Shown: piece after piece, positions 36,501 through 47,916 of the stretch | Layout of the letters: every line of letters begins with the position of its first letter | Numbering within the stretch: position 1 is the stretch's first letter | Notes under the pieces: model-generated | Databases searched by the model: none | Seen by the model: only the letters and a program-made list of their open reading frames with translations | What the model was told of the DNA's origin: nothing | Program-made: the position numbers and the translations under genes | Source of the DNA: Angiostrongylus vasorum | Lineage: Eukaryota; Nematoda; Chromadorea; Rhabditida; Metastrongylidae | Direction: 5' to 3' | Length of the DNA stretch: 64,000 nt | NCBI GenBank assembly: GCA_018806985.1 | Contig: JADANN010000249.1 | Location: 62,001-126,000, forward strand

Positions 36501-38054
36501 TGTTGGAGGTGGATGAATGCATAATCTGGCCTTTACAATAACTTGCAGTCGCCAACCGGTATAATAACTCAATGCTGTTACAATTTTAGACTTTTTGCCT
36601 ACTGCCTACTCTTTTTTGATGGCAGGGTATATTGCGAAATATAACTTCAACGAAGCTGAGATATTTGCAAAACTCTGACCGCAGGTGCCTATGGTGGGGG
36701 AACGAACGCGCTATTGTCCTTTCCGGGGAGTAACGCGTTCACCACCACACCATGCGGGTCCTTCGTTTCGCCTGTCTCTCAGCTAGTTCTATCGATCTTT
36801 TTGCCATCAGCAATCACCCGTCAACGGGATTGATCTGGGGAGCCCAAATCGGCATTGAACCCAGTTAAGCTGAGGCTATAGTTATAATCACAATTTTAGA
36901 CTTTTTTGCCTACTGCCTACTCTTTTTGATGGCAGGGTATATTGCGAAATATAACTTCAAAGAAGCTGAGATATTTGCAAAACTCTTAACCGCAGGTGCC
37001 TATGGTGGGGAACGAACGCGCTATTGTCCTTTCCGGGGAGTAACGCGTTCACCACCACACCATGCGGTCCTTCGTTTCGCCTGTCTCTCAGCTAGCTCTA
37101 TCGATCTCTGCCATCAGCAATCACCCGTTAGCGGGATTGATCTGGGGAGCCCAAATCGACAACAAACCCAGTTAAGTTGAGGCTGCAGTTATAATCACAA
37201 CTTTAACTTATTATTTACTGCCTACTCTTTTTAACGGCACTGTATCTACTGCGAAATATGACTTCAGTGGTGCTGAGATTTTTGCAAAACTCCGGGCCAC
37301 AGGTGTCTGTGGTGGGGAACGAACGCGCTATTCTCCTTTCCGGGGAGTAACGCGTTCACCACCACACCATGCGGTCCTTCGTTTCGCCTGTCTCTCAGCT
37401 AGCTCTATCGATCTCTGCCATCAGCAATCACCCGTTAACGGGATTGGTAGCCTCAGCTTAACTTAACTTTCATTGCTTTTCAGATTTGGGCTCCCCAGAT
37501 CAATCCCGTTGACGGGTGATTGATGATGGCAAAAGATCGATAGAACTGAGACAGAAAAGAGCTGAGAGACAGGCGAAACGAAGGACCCGCATGGTGTGGT
37601 GGTGAACGCGTTACTCCCCGGAAAGGACAATAGCGCGTTCGTTCCCCACCATAGGCACCTGCGGTCCAGAGTTTTGCAAATATCTCAGCTTCGTTGAAGT
37701 CAATGCTGTTATTTTGCCATATAGGTGTGGTGTTAATTTGTCGACCCCGAAGGGATAGATTGCTTGCTGAGCCTGGGGTGCAATATCTAATGGCTGCGTG
37801 TGTATTTCAGGACGCATCTAACCGCTGCACTATCCGTGGCCTATTGAATAATCAGAACCAACTTAATTAGATAGCGCGTCCTAACATTTTGTGGTGGCTC
37901 CACCACCTTTTCTCTTTGCTCCTTGTCTTGCAAAAGTCCATTGATGGTAGTCGGGTTCATGTATGAATTCGGATTGTATGAATTCGGTTGGGTCTTAAGG
38001 ATGTGTTGCTTTCTGTTATACTTGACTGCTGAATTCTCTTTGAGTGCTATTTTC
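30561..38054 (-). CDS. Putative Tudor-like domain protein with one transmembrane helix (5' end unresolved)
   Basis: Exons in transcript order: 38054-37886 (tentative), 36313-36191, 36140-36052, 35485-35430, 34938-34840, 34728-34593, 34381-34266, 33370-33238, 31453-31400, 30867-30561 (stop at 30563-30561). All junction phases agree, and the nine firm exons total 371 codons. Exons 2-4 read WTRVLVES, then VYLIDSGARQMVNVRSLYEMP, then SRKAAQAIPVLP. This fits the Tudor fold pattern (WyRa.V, V.fIDyGn, v.l..lP, pqAi), although the usual Tyr of DYG is Ser. Exon 8 encodes a helix of about 23 hydrophobic residues (FYVSIIGVLMAVASLLLII) followed by a basic stop-transfer stretch (YRRVQVERARRRE). The last exon is a Ser/Gln-rich tail of about 100 residues. 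Tudor domains bind methylarginine and often act in small-RNA granules; a role here is inference. The start codon and N-terminal exons lie upstream or are hidden by repeats. Confidence 0.55.
31039..31330 (+). mobile_element. SINE A copy 12, diverged, in the last-but-one intron of the Tudor-like gene
   Basis: Head gcaggtagcgcaatggttag, an altered B-box area (cttggtccttggttctaa), and body blocks (accagacacgtctgg, atgcattcaatgg). This is the most diverged full-length copy. Confidence 0.6.
32432..32545 (+). mobile_element. SINE B copy 5, 3' fragment
   Basis: Matches cgcagacacctgcggtccgg, gcaaatgtctcagc and ttataccctgccatga. The 5' half is missing. Confidence 0.65.
33430..33808 (-). mobile_element. 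Family C retroposon, copy 5
   Basis: Minus-strand copy in an intron of the Tudor-like gene, from cttagatggcccatcctcac to ggtggtaaaccgttgggag. Confidence 0.75.
35548..35926 (-). mobile_element. Family C retroposon, copy 6
   Basis: Minus-strand copy in the intron between exons 35485-35430 and 36140-36052 of the Tudor-like gene: ggatattggatggctccacc to ggctgtaaactgttggga. Confidence 0.75.
36424..37848 (-). mobile_element. SINE A copy 13, split by a SINE B composite
   Basis: The left piece, 36424-36580, holds the tail and body of a minus-strand SINE A. The right piece, 37700-37848, continues with gaccccgaaggga and the head (ctaaccgctgcactatccg). The two pieces share a 12 bp duplication, tcaatgctgtta, at 36569-36580 and 37700-37711, left by the later insertion. 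Confidence 0.8.
36581..37699. mobile_element. SINE B multimeric composite (copy 6), nested in SINE A
   Basis: Three B units in tandem on the minus strand (about 36581-36898, 36899-37199, 37200-37446) are followed by an inverted plus-strand segment (about 37447-37699) ending at cttcgttgaag. The whole is flanked by the 12 bp duplication tcaatgctgtta. Units are about 250-320 bp and are highly similar to each other, so the insertion looks recent. Confidence 0.85.
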
Positions 38055-38482
38055 CTGGAATCCAGAAATAGCTGTGTCACGGCATTCCGAGGTTTCCAGC
38101 GCAGACATTCTGCGGGTTTTTGAATTAGCGAGAGATTTGTAGCCGAATTTGAACTAGTATTAATATAAGTGGAAAAAAAGGAACTTTAATGCTACCGAAT
38201 CATAAAAATGATTCGACGTATTTTCAACGTTATTGATTTTACAAGATCGTTACAAGAAAGACAAGTGTTTTGCATTACTGTACTTGTTTTTGCTTCATAG
38301 GATTTTACCACGTGCTATCACCCGTGACTCGACATCACCTGATATCCATAGAACAGTAGCTGCTTTATTCTACTACATCCAAAAAATAGGCACGAGAGCT
38401 TTCCAAGCGGGACATAAAGGAAGCTGTGCAGTACAAATGGGTGCATTGAAGAAACCGTTAATAATCTTATACAACGATAGCC

Positions 38483-38818
38483 CTTCCCAACCATTTATCG
38501 CCTCATCCCGGCTGGGAGGTGTACCTGGTTGTCGGGCTGCGATGTACAGCGGGGCGATTCATTTTCCCCCAGCAGGGTCTCCCAATTCGAAACGGAGTCC
38601 GCCATTTACATCAGAAAGCCTAGCTATGAGTAAGCCAATACCAGGATCTACCACCGTCCTGGTAGCAAACTAGTCGCATGATGGCAAAGTTTCCTCTAAA
38701 TGACCTGGGGCTCCAGCGAACCACGATGACCAAACAGTAAGTCTCCGAAGAATGGGGATTATGCTGGTGAACACAGCCAGTGAAGACGGGCCGTCCAAAT
38801 ATTTAAGTAAGTAAGTAT
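38483..38818 (+). mobile_element. Family C retroposon, copy 7, with AAGT tail
   Basis: Flanked by the 10 bp repeat aacgatagcc (38473-38482 and 38819-38828). The 3' end is a short AAGT microsatellite (ttaagtaagtaagtat), a tail type typical of non-LTR-mobilised SINEs. An internal deletion shortens it. Confidence 0.8.
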
Positions 38819-38976
38819 AACGATAGCCACATATCAACTAGAATGTAATGCCAAAACCTTGTCGTTAAACAGTCGTTTCTTCATAGAAACATTGTGAATA
38901 ACTCAAAGCTGTCTGTGTCTTTGTTAGCAGACAGTTGTTCTCGCCAGCCAAGCAGTGTAAAAACGTACAGTCTGAA

Positions 38977-39262
38977 GGGATAAAAAAATAATGCTCTTGA
39001 CGTTGATCAATCCCTTAGGGATGCGCCATGCATTCGACTTCATTAAGCATCGTTGGAGGTCATTGAATGCCTATCTGGCATATACAATGACTCGCGGTGG
39101 GTTAACTAGGTATCGAGCCAGTGCTGCTATATTCCCAGACGAGTCTGGTACCAATTTGTCGACTCCGAAGGGATGGAAGGCTTGGTGGGCCATGGGCAGG
39201 GGGATCGATTCCAATCGATGTGTGTTGCGGGGGCGCCTCCGACCACTGCGTCACACGCGCCC
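38977..39262 (-). mobile_element. SINE A copy 14
   Basis: Full-length minus-strand copy. The high end gaccactgcgtcacacgcgcc is the tRNA-like head. The B box lies within gggggatcgattccaatcg. Confidence 0.8.
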
Positions 39263-39395
39263 ACAGGTTGAAGGGAGACAGCAAGTGTCCCTTTCCACTC
39301 AATCCTTTCGTCTTTCCCATGCGGTTTCTCCAAAACTTCTTCACTTACAAAACTATTCAAGAATAGATATTCACTATCTGTATACAGACATTTGT

Positions 39396-39717
39396 CATAA
39401 AAGATAAAACATTGTGATTTCAACTACAGCCTCAGCTTAACTGGGTTCAATGCCGATGTGGGCTCCCCAGATCAATCCCGTTGACGGGTGATTGCTGATG
39501 GCGCTCATCGATAGAACTAGCTGAGAGACAGGAGAAACGAAGGACCCGCATGGTGTGGTGGTGAACGCGTTACTCCACGGAAAGGACAGTAGCGCGTTCG
39601 TTCCCCACCATAGACACCTTCAGTCCAGAGTTATGCAAATATCTCAGCAACGTTATGGTTGTATTTCGCTTAATACGCTGCCATGAAAATTGTAATAGGC
39701 AGAAAATAAAAGATAAA
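39396..39717 (+). mobile_element. SINE B copy 7, complete single unit
   Basis: Not rearranged: the 5' block ttgtgatttcaactacagcc, central tgtggtggtgaacgcg and gcgttcgttccccacc, and the A-rich tail ggcagaaaataaaagataaa. A 12 bp duplication (acagacatttgt) flanks it at 39384-39395 and 39718-39729. It is the best reference for the B unit (about 320 bp). Confidence 0.85.
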
Positions 39718-40434
39718 ACAGACATTTGTATTTACTTCTTCTCAGTCATTTACAAATCTTCACCAACCTTTTTGTATAAGATTAAGCGGTTCAAGAGGAA
39801 ATAGCACTGCAGCTGAATCGATAGCCCACTTGTTGTTCAGCGTGGGCATCAACCACATATTATCCATACCTTGAACAAGGGACTCAGTCACTTCAAAGGA
39901 AGCAAATTTTAAAGCGTTGCTATGGAGATTACGAGTTTATACTATTTTGAATGATCACCTGTAAATTTTGGTGGAATAATGGATACTTTCACCCGCAATG
40001 AATGAAAGTGTGGGATCACATCATCATGACCCATGATCCGAAAAATTTCCGCTCACCTGAGGTGAAAGTGATGAATCCATCAAAAAAAACCATCTTTCCC
40101 CACTCGAAGTTCTAATGGAGGGAGGCCACTCACTATAAACGTGCTCTGTTCCGGTCCTGTAGAACAGATTGTTCAGATTTACAGGATAAGATGAAATGAA
40201 GAACAACGACCGCACTGACCTAGAACCGCTTTCAGCATTCAGAGGCAGTCCAGTAGGAAAATGATGCTAACCGTGATAAATGTGGCAAACATAAAGCCGC
40301 GAATGAACACTTCGGAGATCGGTTGATATAACTTCAAACGATCAAACGAATCAAATAAGTTATGGTTCACTGTTTTTCCTTAATGAGAAAACACGTGGTT
40401 GATATTACAGCATTTGTTAATACTTAGCAGCTGA

Positions 40435-40470
40435 CGTTTCGACGGTTCCGTCTTCTACAGAGGCTGGAAG
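40435..40470. repeat. Family F fragment
   Basis: Short match (agctgacgtttcgacggttc, ctacagaggctgg) to the family F arm core. Confidence 0.4.
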
Positions 40471-40859
40471 GGTCAGATTGAAACGCAGTCTACTCAGCCA
40501 AACACTTTCGTAACCACAGCACACATAACTTATTCCATAAATTTCCATTCGCATAGTAAAGAGCTTCTTTTAAACAAGGAACGTGCTTGACTTAGGTCAG
40601 AGAATCAGCCTGAGGTATGGCGTTAGGTCGTGCGTGATCGCAAGACACTCCTCCTTGCGGTTCAATTTTGCATTTTTGGGATTTGTCCAAAAACACTTCA
40701 GTCACGGCTCTTCTCTAAGAATGTGCTTTCGAACATCATGCATTACCTGCTAGATAGATGTCCTTTTTAGTAAACGAAAGATTTTCATAACTCTTAACGA
40801 AATAACGAAATAACGAAAGATTTGAAATAATACAGGAATTATCGCTAATGTGAACCCAG

Positions 40860-41030
40860 CCCGTGTCAAAAAAGACTTCCCATCCCTTGAAAAGCGGGAG
40901 CGGTTGACAAATTGGTACCAGTACCGTCTGAGAGGAAAAAGCACTCACTCAATCAATCGGAAGGATCCCACAAGTTGGCGCATTCACTAAGAGTGATGGA
41001 CGTTGTTTCCTTTTTTTATCCTTTAACGCC
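40860..41030 (+). mobile_element. SINE A copy 15, 5'-truncated and diverged
   Basis: Body blocks acaaattggtaccagtaccg and gcactcactcaatcaatcgg and the tail tttttttatcctttaacg remain. The head is gone. Confidence 0.55.
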
Positions 41031-41757
41031 TAAAGTCCTATGAGAGATAGTTTGCACTCACACCTGGAGGACAAGTGTGCCAAATGGTATCAACCTATTT
41101 TTTTTGTACTGTGAATTATAATGCTTGTAAATTGTGCGTGAAATATGTAAATGGTGGAGAATTTGGTATCTTGAATGGGGATTACATTTAAAAAGGCTAG
41201 TTATAGAATGTTTGGGCTGCAAAGGTACTTAACTGGATGTAAGAAATACGAAATATGAGAACTTTGGCAAATAAATGCTTCACAATGACTTTGAAACAAT
41301 AGAATGTTATGGGAAGAAGAGTTGGAAATGGGGACGCACTATGGAAAGACAGGGATGAACACCTTGTCTTCTTGCAAGCCCGCATTCTGATAGCGTGGAG
41401 TATGTAGCTATACGATAATTCAACCAAAGTCTCTTGTAATTTCAATGTAGCAAAACCATGCCCTTAGGCGATAAAATTTGGTGTTCAAGTACGGCAGTCA
41501 CGTCTCCCCACTACACGAACGGTAACAGAACCTTCAGTGGGAGCTGTCTTCACGCACAACGGTCTCCCCCCATTAAATAAAGTGTTCAGAAAACCAGATT
41601 TTTTGCAAATCACTAGAAGCGAAGCGTAGCGTTTCAGGTCCGAACCCTATCACAGCTGCTTGCATTAGATAAGCTATCGATTGAGTGAAGAAACCACAAA
41701 AGACTTTTGCCCGACGGAATAAACGTAAGATATAAATGGGTTTGATATGGCATAAAA

Positions 41758-42035
41758 AGGGCACGTATGGCGCAGTGGTTGAAGGCGCCAATGCGACACA
41801 CACGCGGAATCGATCCCTCCGCCCATGGCCCACCAAGCCCTCCATCTCCATGGGGGTCGGCAAATTGGTACCAAACTTGTCTGGGAGGATAGCAGCACTG
41901 GCTCGATAGATCGGTAGGTCACCGCGAGTCATTGCAAAGGCCAGATATGCATTCAGTCACCTCCAACGATACTTAATGAAGTCGAATGCATGGCGCATCC
42001 ATCAGAGATTGATCAACGCTGAGAGCTTCTATCCT
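41758..42035 (+). mobile_element. SINE A copy 16 with target-site duplication
   Basis: Head gggcacgtatggcgcagtgg, B box ggaatcgatccct, tail ctgagagcttctatcct. Direct repeats tggcataaaa at 41748-41757 and 42036-42045 mark the ends. The copy is 278 bp and serves as the reference for SINE A. Confidence 0.85.
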
Positions 42036-42166
42036 TGGCATAAAATATGCAGTTGTTTAATAGCAACCTTGAAAACTCATCTATTGCCTTCTTATCTAAT
42101 ATCTTCTAATTGTTTTCTAATACTTATGAAATACTGTAAGAAGAAAATACAGCGAATTTTATTGGT

Positions 42167-42520
42167 GTGAGAAGCTATGGGTGTCATGAAATGCAGTGTG
42201 TTGAACAATGTTCGCCGAGCTTCTCTGTGTTCGACGTCGCCTGCGCCAAAGCACGCCGCCTTGAAGAAATTTTCTACAAAAACGCTAAAGTGCTTCGTCG
42301 CATCGTCAACGGATACAAACCAACTCAGCAGAGGAAGGAAACCCATGCCACCAAGCCGTTGTTTGCATTCCAAATGAACAAATTTGTTACGGAATGCAAT
42401 TATGTATATGTGACAGCGGATAGCACTGTCAAGGTCACCACCATTATAGATAGCAGAATATCTACGCTTATTTTCTGTGCTATTGTTTTTGTAGAACAAA
42501 ACACTTACGAACAACAATGA
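42167..42520 (+). other. Unrecognised open region (117 codons)
   Basis: Both strands are open over 42.1-42.5 kb. The plus frame has a Cys-containing start (CHEMQCVEQCSPSF) and a basic middle (KARRLEEIFYKNAKVLRR). I do not recognise it and cannot show splice partners. It could be one exon of a small secreted protein or chance. Confidence 0.25.
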
Positions 42521-44470
42521 ACATGTAAAAAAAATGATGTGATGATCGGTTCAATATTATCATATTTATTTAGTTTGTTTTCTTCCTCTTTTTATTTATG
42601 GCATGGGAATTCGTTGTTTAAACCGTACCGGGAGAATGTAATAGGGCGAAAGTGATCGTATAGAAAGTGGACGTTCATAAATAGTGTTCATGAAGTGAAC
42701 AACGACAAGAAGAGTGCAATGACATGACAAGGTAGAGAGCATTCTCCGTGAGGTGGGAAAAAAGGTCTCTGTAATCACCATCGCCATTGCCACTAGACGG
42801 CTTCCTTATGCTTGGTATGGAGCAAAGACCAGTTTTCATACTCTTCACCTTCATTGAGTTAGTAGCACAGAATGAGCAACTCCTTCATCTCAACGAGCCG
42901 GGATACCTTGCGTGACGTTATCTGTCCTTGTGCGGTTCCGACGCATGGCGTATCTTCAACAACGATGTCCAAGAATTGCGTCAAGTGGAAGCTTTGGGAT
43001 GTTGCATGTTCGAGATATAATCGAGACTGGTTCACAATTAGTATTGTTGTGTGACGAATGTCAACTCGTTAGAAGTGTTGACGTTTCGAGAACCCGTCTT
43101 AGATTCGATGCTTCTCTGTACAGAGCTACTCCCTCGTAGCACACGGTACTGTTGCCATTAGATCGCTTAGTGTAGTTCGACTCGTCCTTTTCTTCAATAA
43201 ATTTTTTGGATTCACTCTTACGGACACTTTCGTTTTGCTCTTGGCACAGTTGGATCCTTGGTATATTCACATGCCACTGTTCACGATATTGGCAAGGTTG
43301 TTCAGGCATTGTCTTAACACATTTTCTTGTAAAGTCGTAATGATCCAAAGAATTGCTTAGAAGTTTTACAAAGAGTGAAAATATGTCGTATCTTCGAAAG
43401 CGACGATTCGAGTCGATTGTCCATGGCGCTCTTGTGATGTGGGGCTCCGTAGTCGCATCGAGTCGAATCTGAAGTACAGCACAGCTCGAATGAAGTAACC
43501 TCACTTGGCAGTATGCTTTTTATACAGAGCGGAATTTTTTTTCTCCAGACACCCCCCTTCCCCTCCCCTACCACCCCCGCTGTAACGGTCAGTATTATAT
43601 TAGCTGGCACAAAAAATGTCGAAATATTAAAAAAAAGACCAGAAATGTCAGTAGTATATGTTGCAGAGCACGTTCTAGTTAAATTTATGTTGACTCACAA
43701 GGAATTTGAAGATGAAAAGGCAAAGTATGGCATTTTTGATTTATGGATAGTTTTTAACGTCAGCTTTATTACATCATTATTCCTTCGGTTCAAACGGCAA
43801 ATTCTATGTGCTATCTACGTGTGATCCTCGTGAATATTAACGGGCAAACATCAACATCACCTCCTTAGCGATCCAGCAGCAAAGTGCTGGCCTGCCGTGT
43901 GGACCGCCCGGGTCGATTCTAGGCCAATGCTGTGCTTCCACTAATTGGTTTATGGGAAGAATATTTTATGGATGCGTCTTGCTGATATCGTCTATGATAT
44001 GCTACGCAGAGCTCTCTTTTTGTTTTGTTCGAGCCGAGTGAGGAGGAATAAGCAACGAAAGTGGTCATTTCCATGTCAAATTTTAATAGAATATTGTTGA
44101 CGTTGTTAACTCAAGATTTTTCCAAAATGGTTACAATTCGGTGTCTTCGCCTTCTTGAGAACCTGGAAATTTCCATTTTGCATGCAATCTACTCAATCAG
44201 GTTATTTTCAGAAAATCCATCACTACGTATGGCGTCAAATTGTGGAAAAAATCCTTTAAACGAAAACGTTGGGTACAACCGTCCCGAATTTAATCGCTCA
44301 GAAATGTCGCACCTCTAAGGAAACACTGTAGTTTTCAAAAAATTTAGAAATCGATAAAAAGATATTAGACGGAAAGTAGAGACCACGTAGTGGTTTGAAA
44401 TAAGTTGAAACTAGATATCACATGCTAAACACTATTTTACGTACATTATTTTACACACATACGTAGATAC
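42521..44470. other. Spacer with unrecognised frames and a tRNA-like patch
   Basis: The minus frame 43061-43504 (147 codons) shows no domain. At 43860-43930 (tagcgatccagcagc, then gggtcgattctagg) box A/B-like blocks occur, but the cloverleaf stems do not pair, so I take it as a decayed SINE head or chance. Confidence 0.25.
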
Positions 44471-44530
44471 TTGAATGGCCTTTCATCGCTGGTCGAGCGG
44501 GCCGCAGCGTAATCTCAATTCCTCACTTCC
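44471..44530 (-). mobile_element. Family C fragment
   Basis: cttgaatggcctttcatcgc, tcgagcgggccgcagcgtaa matches the terminal 60 bases of minus-strand family C copies. Confidence 0.5.
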
Positions 44531-46617
44531 TCCCGTGATCGTTGTTCGTGGAGGTTATGTGCTTTGAACATGGTGAGGTCCGTGAGGCTTATTCCGCACC
44601 TGAAGTCGTTGTCATCTGCGAGTGTAGATGGTTGATGTTAGCCAGGAACACGCTCGTCAATCGTTTATATGGTCTTCAAAGATAGCGCTTGTATTCTGTT
44701 CGAGTCCACTCCACTGTTCTTTTCGTACATCTGTCATCTTCTCATTCCGTGACCGGTCTCTCTGTGTTTCGCTATCAATGTACATTTTCCTGGATCCCGA
44801 ATATGGTTTAGGTTTCCATGACCTGAGCTGCGTATTCTGGCTATACATCATAAGTGCCAGTTATATTGCCGAAAGTGCCGGACATAGGGCTCAAAGTACT
44901 CCCGACAGATTTCTGTAACCCATGTGCGGACCAGATCTAGTCCATCCAGCAATATCTTTGTCGGAATATTGCTTGGTCAAATGGTTGTGCTTCATCCAAG
45001 GCTCTCGATGTTTGCAAAGGGGTAATCCTCGTAAACAACTTCTAGAGTACGCTCAACAAGCATATGTGATGGTAGCTACGAAGATCCCAAGATCACCCTT
45101 CCTGGATAAGATAACCGTTTCCGAGATTCTCCAATCCTCCGCCATTTTCCCTTTCTCAAGATGTCATATGGCTTGCCAGAAGAACATGTAATTTGTGCCC
45201 ATCAGCTCCAAGGAAATCTGCTGTGTTATTAACGGGCCCTAAAGCGGTATCTCTCTCCATGCTTTTTATCGCAACTCGAATTTCAGAGGGTAGAATCCCG
45301 TGTGGTTTTTCATCAGTGGGTTTTCGGGGACATAGACGGGACTTATGAAGCGGAAAACGTTAGATAGAACTTTTCTCCTTTAAACCTTGAACTTAAAAAG
45401 TTCAAACCGTATCGCGAGCAGAAAATACAAGTTTCCTGAATAACATATATATTTACATGTACACAAGTTCCAATGGTGGGGCGTCGACATGGTAAGTTCG
45501 TGAGTTTTTGGGAGTTGATTAACGCTAGGCTGTTCATTGTACCAATAGATTTACCCAGGTTGAGCAAATGGCTCAAATTTCTATCCGGAGGACCAGCAAA
45601 CGTTGCTTGAAGATATACACTGCAACGATTTCTGAAAACGAAGCTGCAAAACGACAATCCTGCATGGGAGTGCCCTAGTGAAGACCTGAAAACGTCTGAG
45701 CGTGAGATTTCGAGGAACTAATTTGAGTAAGCAGGAGTAAGTGGTAGAGGGTTCATCGCCAAGCAGAAAAACTAGGTTTTTCTGTATTCGTTTCTAACAG
45801 AATATCGTTATCCTACAACAACACTTCCACTAATTTGAATAGAGAAGTTCGACAACAATATAGCATTCAGCCAAAATTATTTCGCTGCCGCGAAAACATG
45901 GATGGGAAAACATGACATTGATGATCACTAGTCGACAGCTAAGCCATCATTTCTCTGATAACACATTGCTCTAGCATCAAACATTATTCATAGGGAATCA
46001 GTGGCAGTTTGAACAGCCGCTTTGGCGAAAATCAATTGAATCTTTGGAAAAAAAAAGCGCTGGTAAAAAAATGAAGCTGCTCCTAGTGCCCCATTCAAAG
46101 TTGAAATGATAATCTCGTAATGCTATAGTTAGTTGTACCTTTGAAATGATAATCTCATTATGCTATAGTTAGTTGTATCTAAGTCCGGAAGCCACATAAC
46201 AATACCACTATCAAAAAGCTCTGTCGATTCTGCCGACGGTTATGCAAAAGAATAGCCCATGACACGCAAATCAGAAAGGAAACGCGAGGATCCGACTTGC
46301 TGAAGCGAAAACAACAAAATCTTGACACATCTTAAGACCAATCAAGAGCACCGGAACATCCTGTTCAAATGTTCTAGAAAAAATAACATGGTGCTACTCA
46401 ATATTTTGAGGCTCGCAACCAAATGGGCAACTCTGGATCGCATGCCACAAGAGGTTGTTTTATTTTCGCAGCTTATCCGAGTCACTCGCGTATTCAACTC
46501 ACGTCGCCATTGTTACCCATTTCCGAACTATGATATAAAACGACAGATTGCAGCATAGCTGGTCATTTGGGGAAGAACACCTCCAACATTTCCATACTAT
46601 ATACCACCTTTTAGTAA
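44531..46617. other. Spacer; tandem duplication at 46099-46181
   Basis: Two adjacent copies of a 41 bp unit (ttgaaatgataatctcgtaa, tgctatagttagttgta) lie at about 46099-46181. Open frames here (44628-44918, 44922-45191, 45343-45657) show no domain. Confidence 0.4.
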
Positions 46618-47010
46618 GCCTCCTGCCAACGGTTTACTGCCTCATCGTGGCTGGAAGATGTTCCTGGGTGTAGGGCTGCAATGTACGACAGAAGGGGATT
46701 TATCCCTCTGGTAGAGTCTCTCAAGCTGAGAAAGAATCCGGCGTTTCCATCAGGAAACCCTGCTGAGAGTGAACTAATACCAGGATCCACCACCGTCCTA
46801 GTATTAAATTAGTCGCATGGTGGCAAATCTTCCTCTGATCCATAAGGTCTGTGACTGCTTGTGGTTGTGACGACCTGGGACAGACTTTGAACAAACTATC
46901 CCCGAAATTCCAAGGAACCACAGTGGCTAAATCAGCAAATCTCTAGAGAATGGAGATTATGCTGGGTCCCACTGCAATCAGTGAGGACGGGCCATCCAAG
47001 TACCCAAGTA
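46618..47010 (+). mobile_element. Family C retroposon, copy 8
   Basis: Starts tcctgccaacggtttactgc and ends gggccatccaagtacccaag. A short possible flanking repeat, taagcct, is present on both sides. Confidence 0.75.
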
Positions 47011-47902
47011 ATAATAAGCCTACGAAAAGAAAAAGCCCATATAGCTGCATACAGGTTCTTCTTGCTCAAAACAGTTGAATGAGGCGTATGAAATACCGCT
47101 AGAGTGTGGCGTTCGTTGCACTAATGATGGATGCGGCACAGGCGAGTTCTTATGTTTTCACTACATCTAGTCACTGATCATTGTGGATCCAATGAATGTT
47201 TAATGCGAGTGAAAGTAGATGGAACATTTTGGTAAAGCAACGATTCCCGTAATAATGAGCCTATTTCATGTCGATGTGGCAGGCTGGGTATAAAGTTAAC
47301 TATTTCATTATCGGGTTTGCATGTGTAGAATTTTGTGGTAATGGGACAGTTAAACTGTATTTTCTGGTGAGAATGTGTGGATTGCAATAGGATGTACACC
47401 GATCAATAAAGTTTACACGCATATTCCAGGTCCCCTTAGTTATCGTCATCCAACTGGTAGGTCAAAAGGCTCTAATATCGTTATTGACAGGTTTCTTAGG
47501 ATGAGAATAATCTGTACTACTCTCATTGTTGGTGCTTTCGATGAACTATTCACTGGTGGCTTGATGGCAGCTGTTGTGGTACTGGGATTGTGGATAGAGG
47601 GGTGGACAAACTTGCTGGCCCTGATTCGAAGTGGGAGATGAGCTTCCTGCTCCTTTGCGCTTTTATGGATGCAGAATACCTTCTGCATATTGAACCAGTC
47701 CAAAAAGTGCAGTTAAATGACTGAAAAACTGTGTGTAACGTGGGTGGTCCTGCATCACCTCCAAACGATGACTTTCACAACGGCCCCGTGAAAGGCCGAC
47801 AGGGTTTCCAGATTTTTTCGCCATAAATGTTTAAATAAGGAAACCAGTAACATTCTGTGGCAAGAGTGTAGAGAGCTTCGTCATATCTAGCCAAATTGAA
47901 AA
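47011..47902. other. Spacer; frames open on both strands
   Basis: Frames 47375-47641 (+) and 47446-47703 (-) overlap. The plus one has a hydrophobic stretch (LFTGGLMAAVVVLGLWI) but no family that I recognise. Confidence 0.25.
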
Positions 47903-47916
47903 TATATACATTGATT

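Noticed and set aside
36581..37450. CRISPR-like array (three similar units in a row)
   Set aside because: The units are 250-320 bp, contiguous without spacers, and recognisable as a SINE in a eukaryotic genome.
43855..43960. Possible tRNA gene (box A/B-like blocks)
   Set aside because: The acceptor and T stems do not pair, and no anticodon loop can be placed convincingly. More likely a decayed SINE head or chance.
44560..44620. Reverse-transcriptase-like ADD motif on the minus strand
   Set aside because: Flanking residues do not fit any reverse-transcriptase pattern and no longer domain is present.
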